Shown: positions 1 through 7,173, counted from the stretch's first letter. The stretch: 30,323 nt of DNA from Pseudomonadota bacterium (GCA_023432855.1 JAEZEZ010000029.1:1-30323); one strand, 5' to 3'. The notes: generated from the sequence alone by a model not told the origin. A program made the numbers and translations.

Positions 1-45
1 TTTTGTTGTCGACTCCGCCGGGGCCCCGCCGCCCCCGCCGCTGTG

Positions 46-126
46 CGGCGAGGCAAAGCCTCGTCCTTGACTGCCCACGGCCCGGGCGCATCCTTCCAGC
101 ATGAGGTTTGGGGGGAGGCGAGGGAC
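46..126 (+). repeat. Intergenic repeat type A, copy 1
   Basis: The stretch contains the words TGCCCACGGCC, CTTCCAGCATGA and GTTTGGGGG in this order. The same series recurs at about 548-625 in the same orientation and, in variant form, inverted at 464-521. The last part (100-114, CATGAGGTTTGGGGG) is an exact 15-base inverted match to 465-479. The repeat ends directly in front of the start codon at 127, so it also supplies the leader of that gene. It looks like a dispersed intergenic element; I cannot see copies outside this window. Confidence 0.6.
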
Positions 127-459
127 ATGTCGGATGTGATTTGGTCCGCGTTGATCGCGGGCATTGTCAGCTTGGTTACTGCCTGGTTCGTTTCGCGACG
201 TGAGGCGATCCGCACTGCGAAGGAGTTTGCCCTCGCCGACCAAGTGCAGGCTGTACTGACGGAGCTGCTAACACTCCAGGAGTGGAAGCTGCGATCGTTC
301 AAAGAGATATGCAGGCACGTCGGGGGGATGACGGATGATGAGCTGCGCCTGGCCTTGATCCGCGCGGGCGCCCTCCGCTTTCACGACTCCCAAGGCGGCG
401 AGTTGTGGGGATTGCTGAGCCGAAACAGGGACCTGCTGAAACCTAAGCGTCGCGCCTGA
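127..459 (+). CDS. Small membrane-anchored protein of unknown function
   Basis: The 110-residue product starts MSDVIWSALIAG and has one hydrophobic segment at about residues 4-22, followed at once by a basic patch (SRREAIR). A long charged, probably helical stretch follows (about 25-65), then a basic C-terminus. This suggests a single-pass inner-membrane protein with a cytoplasmic domain. I recognise no family. The start at 127 is preferred over an upstream in-frame GTG at 43 because the intervening codons lie in a repeat and read as low-quality protein; GGGGGGAGG lies just upstream as a ribosome site. Its codons are less GC-skewed than most of the window (many third-position A/T, e.g. in the segment coding for AKEFALADQVQ), and it is bracketed by inverted copies of a repeat, so it may be recently acquired. 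It could also be a remnant of a longer gene. Confidence 0.6.
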   Translation: MSDVIWSALIAGIVSLVTAWFVSRREAIRTAKEFALADQVQAVLTELLTLQEWKLRSFKEICRHVGGMTDDELRLALIRAGALRFHDSQGGELWGLLSRNRDLLKPKRRA

Positions 460-463
460 CAAG

Positions 464-521
464 TCCCCCAAACCTCATGGCGGAGCATCGCGCCTTCAGG
501 GCCGAGGGCTGTCAAGGACGC
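464..521 (-). repeat. Intergenic repeat type A, inverted copy 2
   Basis: Read on the minus strand this has CGTCCTTGAC, a CTCGGCCC block, then CATGAGGTTTGGGGG, the same order of words as copy 1 at 61-114. The 15 bases at 465-479 are an exact reverse complement of 100-114, and a CGTCCTTGAC decamer is shared at the far end. Between the shared blocks the two copies differ. It begins five bases after the stop codon of the gene at 127-459, so that gene sits between two inverted copies. Confidence 0.6.
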
Positions 522-547
522 GCCCCCACGGCGCGCCGCTTCGCGGC

Positions 548-625
548 TAGGCGAAGCCTCGTGGCGGCGGACTGCCCACGGCCGCGGGCGCGCCCTTCCA
601 GCATGACGTTTGTGGGAGGCGGGGA
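548..625 (+). repeat. Intergenic repeat type A, copy 3
   Basis: Direct repeat of copy 1: GGCGAAGCCTCG, then ACTGCCCACGGCC, then CTTCCAGCATGA, then GTTTGTGGGAGGCG. The main differences are point changes inside the words and a small change of the segment after GCCTCG. It is non-coding as far as I can see. Confidence 0.55.
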
Positions 626-635
626 CCCACACTCC

Positions 636-723
636 GCTCATCCCTGCGAACGCAGGGACCCAGTCCTGTCCAGCGGAGCGCCACGCGCGAAATCACTGGG
701 TCCCCGCGTCCGCGGGGATGAGC
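636..723. repeat. Imperfect inverted repeat type B (29-base arms)
   Basis: The arms at 636-664 and 695-723 are reverse complements at 26 of 29 positions by eye, separated by a 30-base spacer. Each arm is itself a small hairpin (CCCTGCGAACGCAGGG on the left, CCCCGCGTCCGCGGGG on the right), so the unit could fold as a double hairpin or as one long stem. This is the form of a dispersed intergenic palindrome. No transposase is nearby. Confidence 0.7.
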
Positions 724-781
724 GGGGGGTGAGCGTGGCGCCAGGCGCCCTCGTCCTTGACGGCTTCGCGCCGCCTTGCGG

Positions 782-869
782 GTCGACAAGCTCAGGATGA
801 GGGCTGTTGCGGGCCTCGCGGCGGCGATTCGCTCAGCGGGCCCAAGATCCTCATCCTGAGCCTGTCGAA
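782..869. repeat. Inverted repeat type C (GTCGACAAGCTCAGGATGAGG)
   Basis: The 21 bases at 782-802 are the reverse complement of 849-869 at 19 of 21 positions, with about 46 bases between. A CGTCCTTGACGG word lies upstream (752-763) and GGACGAGG downstream (870-877), so both copies have a CGTCC-type edge. This sequence type resembles the short dispersed palindromes often seen between genes of Caulobacter- and Sphingomonas-like genomes (from memory, not searched). Confidence 0.6.
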
Positions 870-905
870 GGACGAGGATTTCGGCAGGACATTGCCACCC
901 CCTTC

Positions 906-1045
906 CCGTCATCCCCGGACCTGTTCCGGGGATCCATGGCGGAGGGCGGACTGAGCGGGCGCGGTCGTGGCTGCGCCGGGGCGGCCGGTCCCGACCCGCT
1001 CTGCGACGGACGAATGGGTCCCCGGAACGAGTCCGGGGATGACGG
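906..1045. repeat. Inverted repeat type D (CCGTCATCCCCGGA...TCCGGGGA)
   Basis: The 30 bases at 906-935 and 1016-1045 are reverse complements at 27 of 30 positions. Each copy is also a hairpin alone (TCCCCGGA...TTCCGGGGA). About 80 bases lie between them. With types A to C this fills 460-1095; I see no gene in that stretch. The last copy ends about 50 bases beyond the stop of the minus-strand gene at 1096-1749 and could serve as its transcript end, though no T-run follows. Confidence 0.65.
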
Positions 1046-1095
1046 TGGCTTAAGGGTGGATCGGGCGCGGCGCCTCCGGACACCACAGCGGCGTC

Positions 1096-1749
1096 TCACC
1101 GCCCCGGCGCGGCGGCCGGAGAAGCGACGGCGATAGCCGCGGGCGTCACGGCCGGCTCGCCGCGCACCTTCCAGCTGGAGAAGCCGATCGCGGCGGCGGC
1201 GAACATCGCGGCGAGGCCGAGCCAGTGGACCCAGGGCCGGGCGCTCTTCCACATGGCCCCGATGGCGACGAACAGCAGGGCGTTCAGCGGGACGTAGAAG
1301 CCCCACAGGAAGCCCGGGTCCTGCAGCATCCAGAACTGGTCGCGCGGCACGGCGGTCGCGATGTTCAGCGCCACCGCCACGCCCATGACCGCGAACAGGT
1401 AGCGCCGCTCGCCGAAGTAGAAGGCGTCGAGGTCGAGGCCCTCGGGCGGGACCTCGTCGGGCAGGACGGCGCTGGCGAGCAGGAAGGTGGCGATCGTGGG
1501 CGCCATCAGGCCGACCAGCCCGAGGTAGGAGATGCGGTCGATCTCGGTGAGCAGCCAGATCTCGAAGAAGGTGGTGAACAGGGCCAGCAGCACGAAGGCC
1601 GCCAGCAGCAGCGGCAGCGGCCGCCAGCGCACCCGGCGCCGCGCCCTGAGCAGCCGGTGCAGGCTGGTCACCATGTCGCCGATGGCCAGGGCCACGACGA
1701 TGGTGACGAACGCCGCGAGGTACTCGAACAGCGTGCCCGGCGGCGCCAT
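1096..1749 (-). CDS. Multi-pass membrane protein of unknown function
   Basis: The 217-residue product is strongly hydrophobic, with about six likely membrane spans (around residues 9-28, 42-62, 70-95, 118-138, 150-172 and 178-196). Between them sit an acidic loop (DEVPPEGLDLDAFYFGERR) and a short Trp-rich loop near MWKSARPW. The start at 1749 (MAPPGTLFEYLAAFV) is chosen over an in-frame ATG twelve codons upstream because GGGGGA lies eight bases before it. I recognise no family. It is the last of three minus-strand genes with gaps of about 60-70 bases and may share a transcript with the exported protein upstream. There is no sign of a catalytic motif. Confidence 0.75.
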   Translation of the reverse strand: MAPPGTLFEYLAAFVTIVVALAIGDMVTSLHRLLRARRRVRWRPLPLLLAAFVLLALFTTFFEIWLLTEIDRISYLGLVGLMAPTIATFLLASAVLPDEVPPEGLDLDAFYFGERRYLFAVMGVAVALNIATAVPRDQFWMLQDPGFLWGFYVPLNALLFVAIGAMWKSARPWVHWLGLAAMFAAAAIGFSSWKVRGEPAVTPAAIAVASPAAAPGR

Positions 1750-1817
1750 GCGCGGATCCCCCAACCCCGGGGCGCATCGGCCCACCCGGCCGGTGGGCTG
1801 TCAAGCCGGGCGGGGGC

Positions 1818-2201
1818 CTACTGCCCGCTGGCGGTGTAGGGCGGCAGGGGGCCGCAGCCGGGGCGTTCGGCCTGGCAGATGACCATGCGCTGGCAGGTCC
1901 ACAGGCCGGTCGGGCCCTTCTCGCACCAGGGCTGGCCGCTGCCCATCAGGCGGCCGTTCTGGCACTCGTCGGGCATCTCGCGCACGCGCTTCTCGGCGTC
2001 GGCGCCGTCGGCGCCCTTGTAGGTGTGGGCGTAGCTGTAGTCGAAGCCGCAGCGGGGCGGGATGTGGGCGGGCGGCTTGACGAGGGCCGCGGGGCTCGGG
2101 TCGCTGGGCGCGCGGGCCGTGGCGGCCGGGCCGAAGCCGGCGAAGGCGAGAACGGCGAGCGCGAGCAGGCCCGCGAGCAGGCGAAGCGGCTGGATGGTCA
2201 T
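1818..2201 (-). CDS. Exported cysteine-rich small protein of unknown function
   Basis: The 127-residue product begins MTIQPLRLLAGLLALAVLAF, a clear signal peptide, with likely cleavage after the Ala-rich stretch near residue 30. The mature part of about 97 residues contains six cysteines (in CGFDY, DECQ, WCEK, TCQR, ICQA and GCGP), an even number that suggests up to three disulfides in the periplasm or outside the cell. A GGGGGGA ribosome site lies a few bases upstream of the ATG. I recognise no family. The neighbours on the same strand are membrane proteins without known function, so context gives no role. Confidence 0.7.
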   Translation of the reverse strand: MTIQPLRLLAGLLALAVLAFAGFGPAATARAPSDPSPAALVKPPAHIPPRCGFDYSYAHTYKGADGADAEKRVREMPDECQNGRLMGSGQPWCEKGPTGLWTCQRMVICQAERPGCGPLPPYTASGQ

Positions 2202-2267
2202 GCGATGGTCCCCCCTGGAGCGGCGAATGGAGCACCGAACCGGGGGCGGCGCAACGGGGACCTGCGG

Positions 2268-2708
2268 TCAGCCCTCGTTGGCCGCCGTCGGCCCGGCGCG
2301 GCGCTCGAACGCCCTGGCCAGCAGGGGCGCGCCGATCAGGCCCACGACGACCAGCAGCATGAACCAGAGGCGGTTGGGCTCGGTCCACGGCGCCCGGTCT
2401 GCGGTCCCGAACCAGGCGACCAGGTTCAGCGCCCCGCCCAGGATGGTCAGCGGCCAGGCGCGGCGCAGGAAGCGGGCGATCGAGGGCCCGGACCGGATGG
2501 GGCTGAGCAGGGCGGCCATGAACAGGGGCACGGCCACCATCAGCTCGCCGAGCTTGTGCTGGAATGTGGGGTCGGCGGCGAGCGCCGCGGCGCCGCCCTC
2601 GCGGACCACCGGCGCGGCGGCCTCGACCATGGCCCACAGCAGCCAGGCGCCGGCGAACAGCCCCGCCGCCGCCATCACCCAGAAGTTCATCGGCCGGCGC
2701 CCGCTCAT
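2268..2708 (-). CDS. Small multi-pass membrane protein of unknown function
   Basis: The 146-residue product starts MSGRRPMNFWVMAAAGLF and has about four hydrophobic segments (roughly residues 8-26, 55-73, 85-105 and 115-133). The reading frame stays open upstream as far as 2933, inside the tRNA-Ala gene, but those codons give a basic, low-complexity peptide. The start at 2708 is supported by a GAGGGGGG ribosome site nearby. The segment APWTEPNRLWFMLLVV lies before the last span. I recognise no family. It probably opens the three-gene minus-strand run that ends at 1096. Confidence 0.7.
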   Translation of the reverse strand: MSGRRPMNFWVMAAAGLFAGAWLLWAMVEAAAPVVREGGAAALAADPTFQHKLGELMVAVPLFMAALLSPIRSGPSIARFLRRAWPLTILGGALNLVAWFGTADRAPWTEPNRLWFMLLVVVGLIGAPLLARAFERRAGPTAANEG

Positions 2709-2894
2709 CCCGTCCCCCCTCGCTTGCGAATCCATCCCTAGCGGGCGAGGCGGGCGGCGGGAAGGCCCGTCGAACACGGGTCGGCGGCGGATGCAGGCGC
2801 GAACCAGGACGCGCCCGAAAGGATCGCGCCGAAACCGGGCGGTTTCAAGCAGGTTTCGTCGTTGAGACGACAGATCCGGTGGGGGTTGGGCGCT

Positions 2895-2970
2895 TGGTGG
2901 AGCCGAGCGGAATCGAACCGCTGACCTCCTCATTGCGAACGAGGCGCTCTACCAACTGAGCTACGGCCCC
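2895..2970 (-). tRNA. tRNA-Ala (anticodon CGC)
   Basis: The minus strand folds as a complete 76-nt tRNA with encoded CCA. The acceptor stem is GGGGCCG/CGGCTCC, which includes the G3-U70 wobble pair that identifies alanine tRNAs. The D-arm is GCTC-AGTTGGTA-GAGC, the anticodon arm CCTCG-TTCGCAA-TGAGG, and the T-arm AGCGG-TTCGATT-CCGCT. Loop TTCGCAA gives anticodon CGC, reading GCG codons, which are common in this GC-rich window. Confidence 0.97.
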
Positions 2971-2983
2971 AAGCGAGGCGCGC

Positions 2984-3012
2984 AAATAGGGGCGAACCCG
3001 GGCGTTCGTCAA
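2984..3012 (-). promoter_or_regulatory. Sigma70-type promoter of tRNA-Ala
   Basis: On the minus strand TTGACG (3012-3007) is separated by exactly 17 bases from CTATTT (2989-2984), which ends 13 bases before the mature 5' end of the tRNA. Spacing and position fit a housekeeping promoter. A short GC-rich stretch follows the -10, as in stringently controlled promoters. Confidence 0.7.
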
Positions 3013-3114
3013 GACAAGCCGTGGGCGGCCGGTTGTCTCGGGCGCCGGGGTGCCTACCTTGCCGGGTCGGGGCCGCGCCGATAGAAGCGGCCGACGCATC
3101 TCCGGGAGGCCCTA

Positions 3115-3423
3115 TTGGGCGGTTTCATCCACTTCCTGCTCGACTCCATCCTGCAGCTGATGGTGTGGGCCATCATCATCTCGGCGATCCTCAGCTGGCT
3201 GGTGGCCTTCGACGTCATCAACCTGCGCAACCGCTTCGTCTACATGGTCGCCTCCTTCCTGGAGTCGGTGGTGCAGCCGCTGCTCTATCCCCTGCGCCGC
3301 ATGATCCCGGCCTTCGGCGGCATCGACATCACCCCGATCATCGCCCTGCTGATCATCCACGGCATCCGCATCTACCTGCTGCCCCCGGCCATGGCGCCGC
3401 TGAAGGCCGCGCTTGGCGGCTGA
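3115..3423 (+). CDS. YggT family membrane protein
   Basis: The 102-residue product has two hydrophobic hairpins. The YggT signature is visible: an ILSWLVAFDVINLRNRF region followed by VVQPLLYPLRRMIPAFGGIDITPIIALLII, where the Pro-Leu-Arg-Arg and Gly-Gly-Ile-Asp-Ile-Thr-Pro elements are typical. The family is a small inner-membrane protein linked in other bacteria to membrane organisation or osmotic adaptation, with no defined biochemical activity. The start is TTG at 3115, six bases after GGGAGG. The downstream DUF167 gene overlaps its 3' end by 11 bases, so the pair is probably co-translated; yggT next to a DUF167 gene is a common arrangement in proteobacteria. Confidence 0.92.
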   Translation: MGGFIHFLLDSILQLMVWAIIISAILSWLVAFDVINLRNRFVYMVASFLESVVQPLLYPLRRMIPAFGGIDITPIIALLIIHGIRIYLLPPAMAPLKAALGG

Positions 3424-3700
3424 CGGCTTCCTGCTGGCGGTGCGCCTGACGCCGCGCGGCGGGGCCGACCGCATCGACGGCTGGGAGACCGACGCTGCCG
3501 GCCGCCGCTACCTGAAGGCCCGCGTCCGCGCCGCGCCGGAGGACGGCCGCGCCAACGCCGCCCTCGAAGCCCTGCTGGCCGCTCGGCTCGGCCTGCCGAA
3601 ATCGGCGGTCCGCGTCGCCCGCGGGACCACGGCAAGACTGAAGCAGGTGGCGATCGAGGGCATGGCCGAGGCCGCCGCGCTGGCGAAGCTGGGCGGCTAA
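3413..3700 (+). CDS. DUF167 (YggU-like) family protein
   Basis: The 95-residue product has the DUF167 core: LAVRLTPRGGADRIDGW near the N-terminus, then LKARVRAAPEDGRANAAL and LGLPKSAVRVARGTTARLKQVAI. The conserved APPEDGKAN-like and G.....K elements are recognisable. The family is a small soluble alpha/beta fold found in bacteria and eukaryotes without a settled function. The start is a TTG at 3413 inside the end of the yggT gene. The length matches the family (about 90-100 residues). About 96 bases separate it from the next gene, so the operon likely ends here. Confidence 0.9.
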   Translation: MAADGFLLAVRLTPRGGADRIDGWETDAAGRRYLKARVRAAPEDGRANAALEALLAARLGLPKSAVRVARGTTARLKQVAIEGMAEAAALAKLGG

Positions 3701-3796
3701 CACCGGCATTACCGTTTTGTCAGAAAACGCACCTTTCTCGCGGGTTTTCCGCGTGCTTGAGTGCCCGCCGCTTTCGAGGACTTAGGGGGGTACTCC

Positions 3797-5233
3797 GTGA
3801 TCCGTTTGAAGACCGCGGCCGCCGCCGCGAGCGTCGCCGCCCTGCTAGCGGGATGCGCCACCACCGGCACGACATCAGGCAGTTCGACCACCGCTTCGGC
3901 GGACACGCGGCCGCTGCCGCCGGGCCTGCAGCAGGATCGCCAGGCCGATCCGTTCCCCTCGACCTATCAGGTCATGGCCAGCCGTCCGACGGCCATCGTC
4001 GGCGCCACCGCCTTCGACGGCATCGGCGGGCGCATCGACAACGCCACGGTGCTGATGCGCGACGGCAAGGTCGAGCGCGTCGCCGCCGGCCTCGCCGCCC
4101 CCGACGGCTACGAGGTGATCGACGGCCGCGGCAAGTACGTCACCCCCGGCGTCATCGATTCCCACAGCCACCTCGGCGTCTATCCGTCGCCGGGCGTCGC
4201 CGCCCTCTCGGACGGCAACGAGGCGGTGAACCCAAACACCGCCCAGGTCTGGTCCGAGCACTCCCTGTGGCCCCAGGACCCCGGCTTCAACACCGCCCGC
4301 GCCGGCGGGGTGACCACCCTGATGATCCTGCCTGGCTCGGCCAACCTGTTCGGCGGCCGCTCGGTGACCGTGCGCAACGTGCCCTCGCGCACCATGCAGG
4401 GCATGAAGATGCCGGGCGCGCCCTACGGCCTGAAGATGGCCTGCGGCGAGAATCCCTCGCGCGTCTACGGCGGCCGCAACCAGTCGCCGGCCACCGGCAT
4501 GGGCAACGTCGCCGGCTATCGCGCGGCCTGGATCAATGCGGCCAACTACCAGAAGAAGTGGGACGACTACCGCGCCAAGGTCGAGAAGGGCGAGAAGGCC
4601 GACGCCCCCGCCCGCGACCTGCAGATGGACACGCTGGCGGGCGTCCTGCGCGGCGACATCCTGGTCGAGAACCACTGCTACCGCGCCGACGAGATGGCGG
4701 TGATGATCGATCTGTCGAAGGAGTTCGGCTACAAGATCCGCGCCTTCCACCACGCCTCCGAGGCCTACAAGATCGCCGACCTGCTGGCCCGCGAGGACAT
4801 CTGCGTGGCCACCTGGACGGGCTGGTGGGGCTTCAAGATGGAGGCGCTGGACGGCATCGAGGAGAACGCGCCGCTGGTGCACGCCGCGGGCGGCTGCGCC
4901 GTCATCCACTCCGACGACGACACCCTGACCCAGCGCCTGAACCAGGAGGCGGCCGCGGCCTTGTCGGCGGCCCGCCGCGGCGGGCTGCAGATCAGCGAGG
5001 CCGAGGCCATGCGCTGGATCACCTCGAACCCGGCCAAGGCGCTGGGCATCGCCGATCAGACCGGCTCGCTGGAGCCCGGCAAGCGGGGCGACGTGGTGCT
5101 GTGGAGCGCCAACCCGTTCTCGATCTATGCCGTGGCCGAGAAGGTCTACATCGACGGGGCCCTCGCCTACGACCGCCGCGACCCGCGCTTCCAGGCGCGT
5201 TCCGACTTCGAACTGGGCCTGGAGGGCCGCTGA
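3797..5233 (+). CDS. Exported lipoprotein amidohydrolase (metal-dependent hydrolase)
   Basis: The 478-residue product begins at GTG 3797, eight bases after AGGGGGG. Residues 1-20 form a lipoprotein signal ending in the lipobox LAGC (Cys20), so the enzyme is probably tethered to a membrane facing the periplasm. The amidohydrolase barrel is clear. The metal motif His123-Ser-His125 sits in VTPGVIDSHSHLG; later ligands are in VENHCYRADE and AFHHASEAYK, and the catalytic Asp is in VIHSDDD. The composite beta-sandwich closes with LEPGKRGDVVLWSANPFS. It belongs to the imidazolonepropionase-like group of amidohydrolases (COG1228 type), whose characterised members cleave cyclic amides or dipeptides; the substrate here cannot be told. 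Its stop overlaps the start of a second amidohydrolase (ATGA), implying coupled translation. Confidence 0.9.
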   Translation: MIRLKTAAAAASVAALLAGCATTGTTSGSSTTASADTRPLPPGLQQDRQADPFPSTYQVMASRPTAIVGATAFDGIGGRIDNATVLMRDGKVERVAAGLAAPDGYEVIDGRGKYVTPGVIDSHSHLGVYPSPGVAALSDGNEAVNPNTAQVWSEHSLWPQDPGFNTARAGGVTTLMILPGSANLFGGRSVTVRNVPSRTMQGMKMPGAPYGLKMACGENPSRVYGGRNQSPATGMGNVAGYRAAWINAANYQKKWDDYRAKVEKGEKADAPARDLQMDTLAGVLRGDILVENHCYRADEMAVMIDLSKEFGYKIRAFHHASEAYKIADLLAREDICVATWTGWWGFKMEALDGIEENAPLVHAAGGCAVIHSDDDTLTQRLNQEAAAALSAARRGGLQISEAEAMRWITSNPAKALGIADQTGSLEPGKRGDVVLWSANPFSIYAVAEKVYIDGALAYDRRDPRFQARSDFELGLEGR

Positions 5234-6513
5234 TGAAACGCTTCAGCCTCAAGGCGCTCGTCACCGCGGCCGCGCTGTCGGTCGCCGTCCCCGCCGCGGC
5301 CGAGACCGTGGCCATCGTCAACGCCCGCATCCTGACCGCCGGCCCGGCGGGCGAGATCGCCAACGGCACGGTGGTCATCCGTGACGGCGTCATCGCCTCG
5401 GTCGGCCAGGGCGGCGCGCCGGCCGGCGCCCGGGTCATCGACGCCCAGGGCGGCGTGGTTACGCCGGGCATCGTCGCGGCGGATTCGGGCCTCGGCGGCG
5501 TCGACGTCGGCGCCGTCGGCGACGACCTGTCGGTGACCACCTCGGATCTGTCGGCCGCCTTCGACGTGCAGTACGGCCTGAACCCCTGGTCGTTCACCAT
5601 TCCGGTGGCGCGGCTGGGCGGCGTGACCCGCGCCATCGTCACGCCCGGCTATGACCGCGCCCAGGGCCGCGAGCTGCTGTTCGCGGGCCAGGCGGCTGTG
5701 GTCCACCTGGGCCAGGGCGCCGACATGCTGGTGCGCCCGAAGGCGGCGATGATGCTCGACCTGGGCGAGGGCGGGGCCGCCCGCGCCGGCGGCGCCCGGG
5801 GCGCGTCCTTCGTGGCCCTGAAGGCCGCGCTCGACGACGTGCGCTGGTACATGCGCAACCGCGCCGCCTACGACCGCGGCGAGGCGCGCGGGCTGAAGCT
5901 GTCCCGCGCCGACCTCGAGGCCCTGGTCCCGGTGGTCGAGGGGCGCATGCCGGTGATCGTCTCGGTCCACCGCGCCGCCGACATCCAGCAGGTGCTCAAG
6001 CTCGCCCGCGAGGAGCGGCTGAAGGTCATTCTCGACGGCGCCGAGGAGGGCTGGATGGTCGCTGACCAGATCGCCCGCGCCGGCGTGCCCGTCATCGTCA
6101 ATCCGCTGTCGAACCTGCCGGGCTCTTTCGAGAGCCTGGGCTCGACCATGGAGAACGCGGCGCGGCTCGAGAAGGCCGGCGTCACCGTGATCCTGAAGAG
6201 CCAGGAAGGCGGCGTGCACCGGGTGCGCGAGACCCGCTACAACGCCGGCAACGCCGTCGCCCAGGGCATGTCGTGGGAAGGCGCGCTGAAGGCCATCACC
6301 ATCAATCCGGCCCGCGCCTTCGGCATGGGCGACCGGTTCGGCTCGATCGAGCCGGGCAAGGAGGGCGACGTGGTGATCTGGAGCGGCGACCCCTTCGAGC
6401 CCCTGAGCCAGCCGGTCGCCGTCTTCGTGCGCGGCCAGCAGCAGCCTCTGACCTCGCGCGGCCTGGAGCTGCGCGACCGCTACCGCGACCTGAACGCGCG
6501 GTACGGCTACTGA
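5233..6513 (+). CDS. Exported amidohydrolase-fold protein with degenerate metal site
   Basis: The 426-residue product starts MKRFSLKALVTAAALSVAVPAAAE, a Sec signal peptide with a likely AAA cleavage site. The fold is that of its upstream neighbour: N-terminal sandwich, VVTPGI, then a C-terminal ITINPARAFGMGDRFGSIEPGKEGDVVIWSGDPF. The catalytic positions are largely lost. The HxH motif of VTPGVIDSHSHLG reads VTPGIVAADSGLG (Asp84, Gly86); the FHHASEAY region reads ILDGAEEGW; and HSDDD reads LKSQEGG. Only the His of the VSVHRAAD segment (His246) is clearly kept. It is therefore probably not a conventional metal hydrolase. Since it overlaps the active-looking paralogue by four bases, I infer a hetero-oligomer with a structural or regulatory role. 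Another metal arrangement remains possible. Confidence 0.88.
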   Translation: MKRFSLKALVTAAALSVAVPAAAETVAIVNARILTAGPAGEIANGTVVIRDGVIASVGQGGAPAGARVIDAQGGVVTPGIVAADSGLGGVDVGAVGDDLSVTTSDLSAAFDVQYGLNPWSFTIPVARLGGVTRAIVTPGYDRAQGRELLFAGQAAVVHLGQGADMLVRPKAAMMLDLGEGGAARAGGARGASFVALKAALDDVRWYMRNRAAYDRGEARGLKLSRADLEALVPVVEGRMPVIVSVHRAADIQQVLKLAREERLKVILDGAEEGWMVADQIARAGVPVIVNPLSNLPGSFESLGSTMENAARLEKAGVTVILKSQEGGVHRVRETRYNAGNAVAQGMSWEGALKAITINPARAFGMGDRFGSIEPGKEGDVVIWSGDPFEPLSQPVAVFVRGQQQPLTSRGLELRDRYRDLNARYGY

Positions 6514-6521
6514 CGCGGAGC

Positions 6522-6546
6522 GGCGGGCCGTCTGCGGCGGCCCGCC
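6522..6546. terminator. GC-rich hairpin between convergent genes
   Basis: GGCGGGCCG (6522-6530) pairs perfectly with CGGCCCGCC (6538-6546) around a 7-base loop. It occupies the gap between the stop codons of two convergent genes, ending directly at the minus-strand stop. No T-run follows on either strand, so it is a terminator candidate by position rather than a classic intrinsic terminator. Confidence 0.45.
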
Positions 6547-7173
6547 CTATCGCCAGCCGTAGTTGAAGCTGATGCTGACCCGCTCGGTGCGGGCGGCGTT
6601 GGCGACGACTTCGTGGCGCAGCCAGCTTTCCCAGAGGTAGAGCCGCCCCGGCGCGAGCTCGAGCGTGACGAAGCTCTGCAGCTCCTCGGGCGCGTCAGGC
6701 CGCCGCGTTGGAGCCGCCATCATCATCGGCAGGCGCGGATCCTCGAGGCGAAGGCCGCCCGCGCCCGGGGGCGTCGTGACATAGACCGTCCCCGAGACCA
6801 CGCTGTGCGGGTGGATGTGTCCCGAATGGGCGGCCCCGCGCTTCAGGACGTTGACCCACAGGCTGTCGAGCCTCAGCCGGCCGCGTGGCCCGAGATCGAA
6901 GGCCAGGGCGTCGGCGTAGCGGGCGACGTGGCGGTCGAGCCGCCGCTTCAGATCGGCGAACGCCGTGGCCCGCGAAGGCAGGTCGTCGAGCGAGGCGTAG
7001 GAGGTGTAGCCGCCGTATCCCTTGGCGCGCGACCACGCCTGGCCGGCGCGGTCCTCGGCGGCCAGCATGGCGCAGGCCTGCGCAAGGTGGGCGTTGAACG
7101 CCTCGAAGCCTGGCTCGTCGGCCAGCGACGCCTCGTAGATACGGGTCGGAAACAGGGTGCGCAGGCTGGACAT
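6547..7173 (-). CDS. Putative 2OG-Fe(II) oxygenase (TIGR02466 type)
   Basis: The 208-residue product starts MSSLRTLFPTRIYEASL, the typical opening of TIGR02466 proteins. The C-terminal half has the jelly-roll metal site: HSGHIHPHSVVSGTVYV (candidate ligands His119/His121/His123), then LYLWESWLRHEVVAN with distal His187, and Arg198 in ERVSISFNY placed to bind 2-oxoglutarate. The reaction would be Fe(II)- and 2-oxoglutarate-dependent oxidation of an unknown substrate in the cytoplasm. The start at 7173 is preferred to an ATG twelve codons upstream because alignment to the family begins here; the ribosome site is weak. It converges with the amidohydrolase gene across a hairpin and diverges from the UvrB-motif gene with about 66 bases between starts. 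Confidence 0.85.
   Translation of the reverse strand: MSSLRTLFPTRIYEASLADEPGFEAFNAHLAQACAMLAAEDRAGQAWSRAKGYGGYTSYASLDDLPSRATAFADLKRRLDRHVARYADALAFDLGPRGRLRLDSLWVNVLKRGAAHSGHIHPHSVVSGTVYVTTPPGAGGLRLEDPRLPMMMAAPTRRPDAPEELQSFVTLELAPGRLYLWESWLRHEVVANAARTERVSISFNYGWR

Noticed and set aside
636..1045. CRISPR array
   Set aside because: The repeats are inverted pairs of different families with unequal spacing, not regularly spaced direct repeats, and no cas gene is present.
2709..2933. Upstream extension of the minus-strand membrane protein into the tRNA-Ala gene
   Set aside because: The added codons overlap a complete tRNA and its promoter region and give a basic low-complexity peptide; a good ribosome site marks 2708.
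3757..5232. Long plus-strand frame continuous with the second amidohydrolase, giving an apparent 918-residue protein
   Set aside because: The first 490 codons are an out-of-frame reading of the first amidohydrolase and give Arg/Gly/Pro-rich sequence; the real gene starts at 5233 with a signal peptide.
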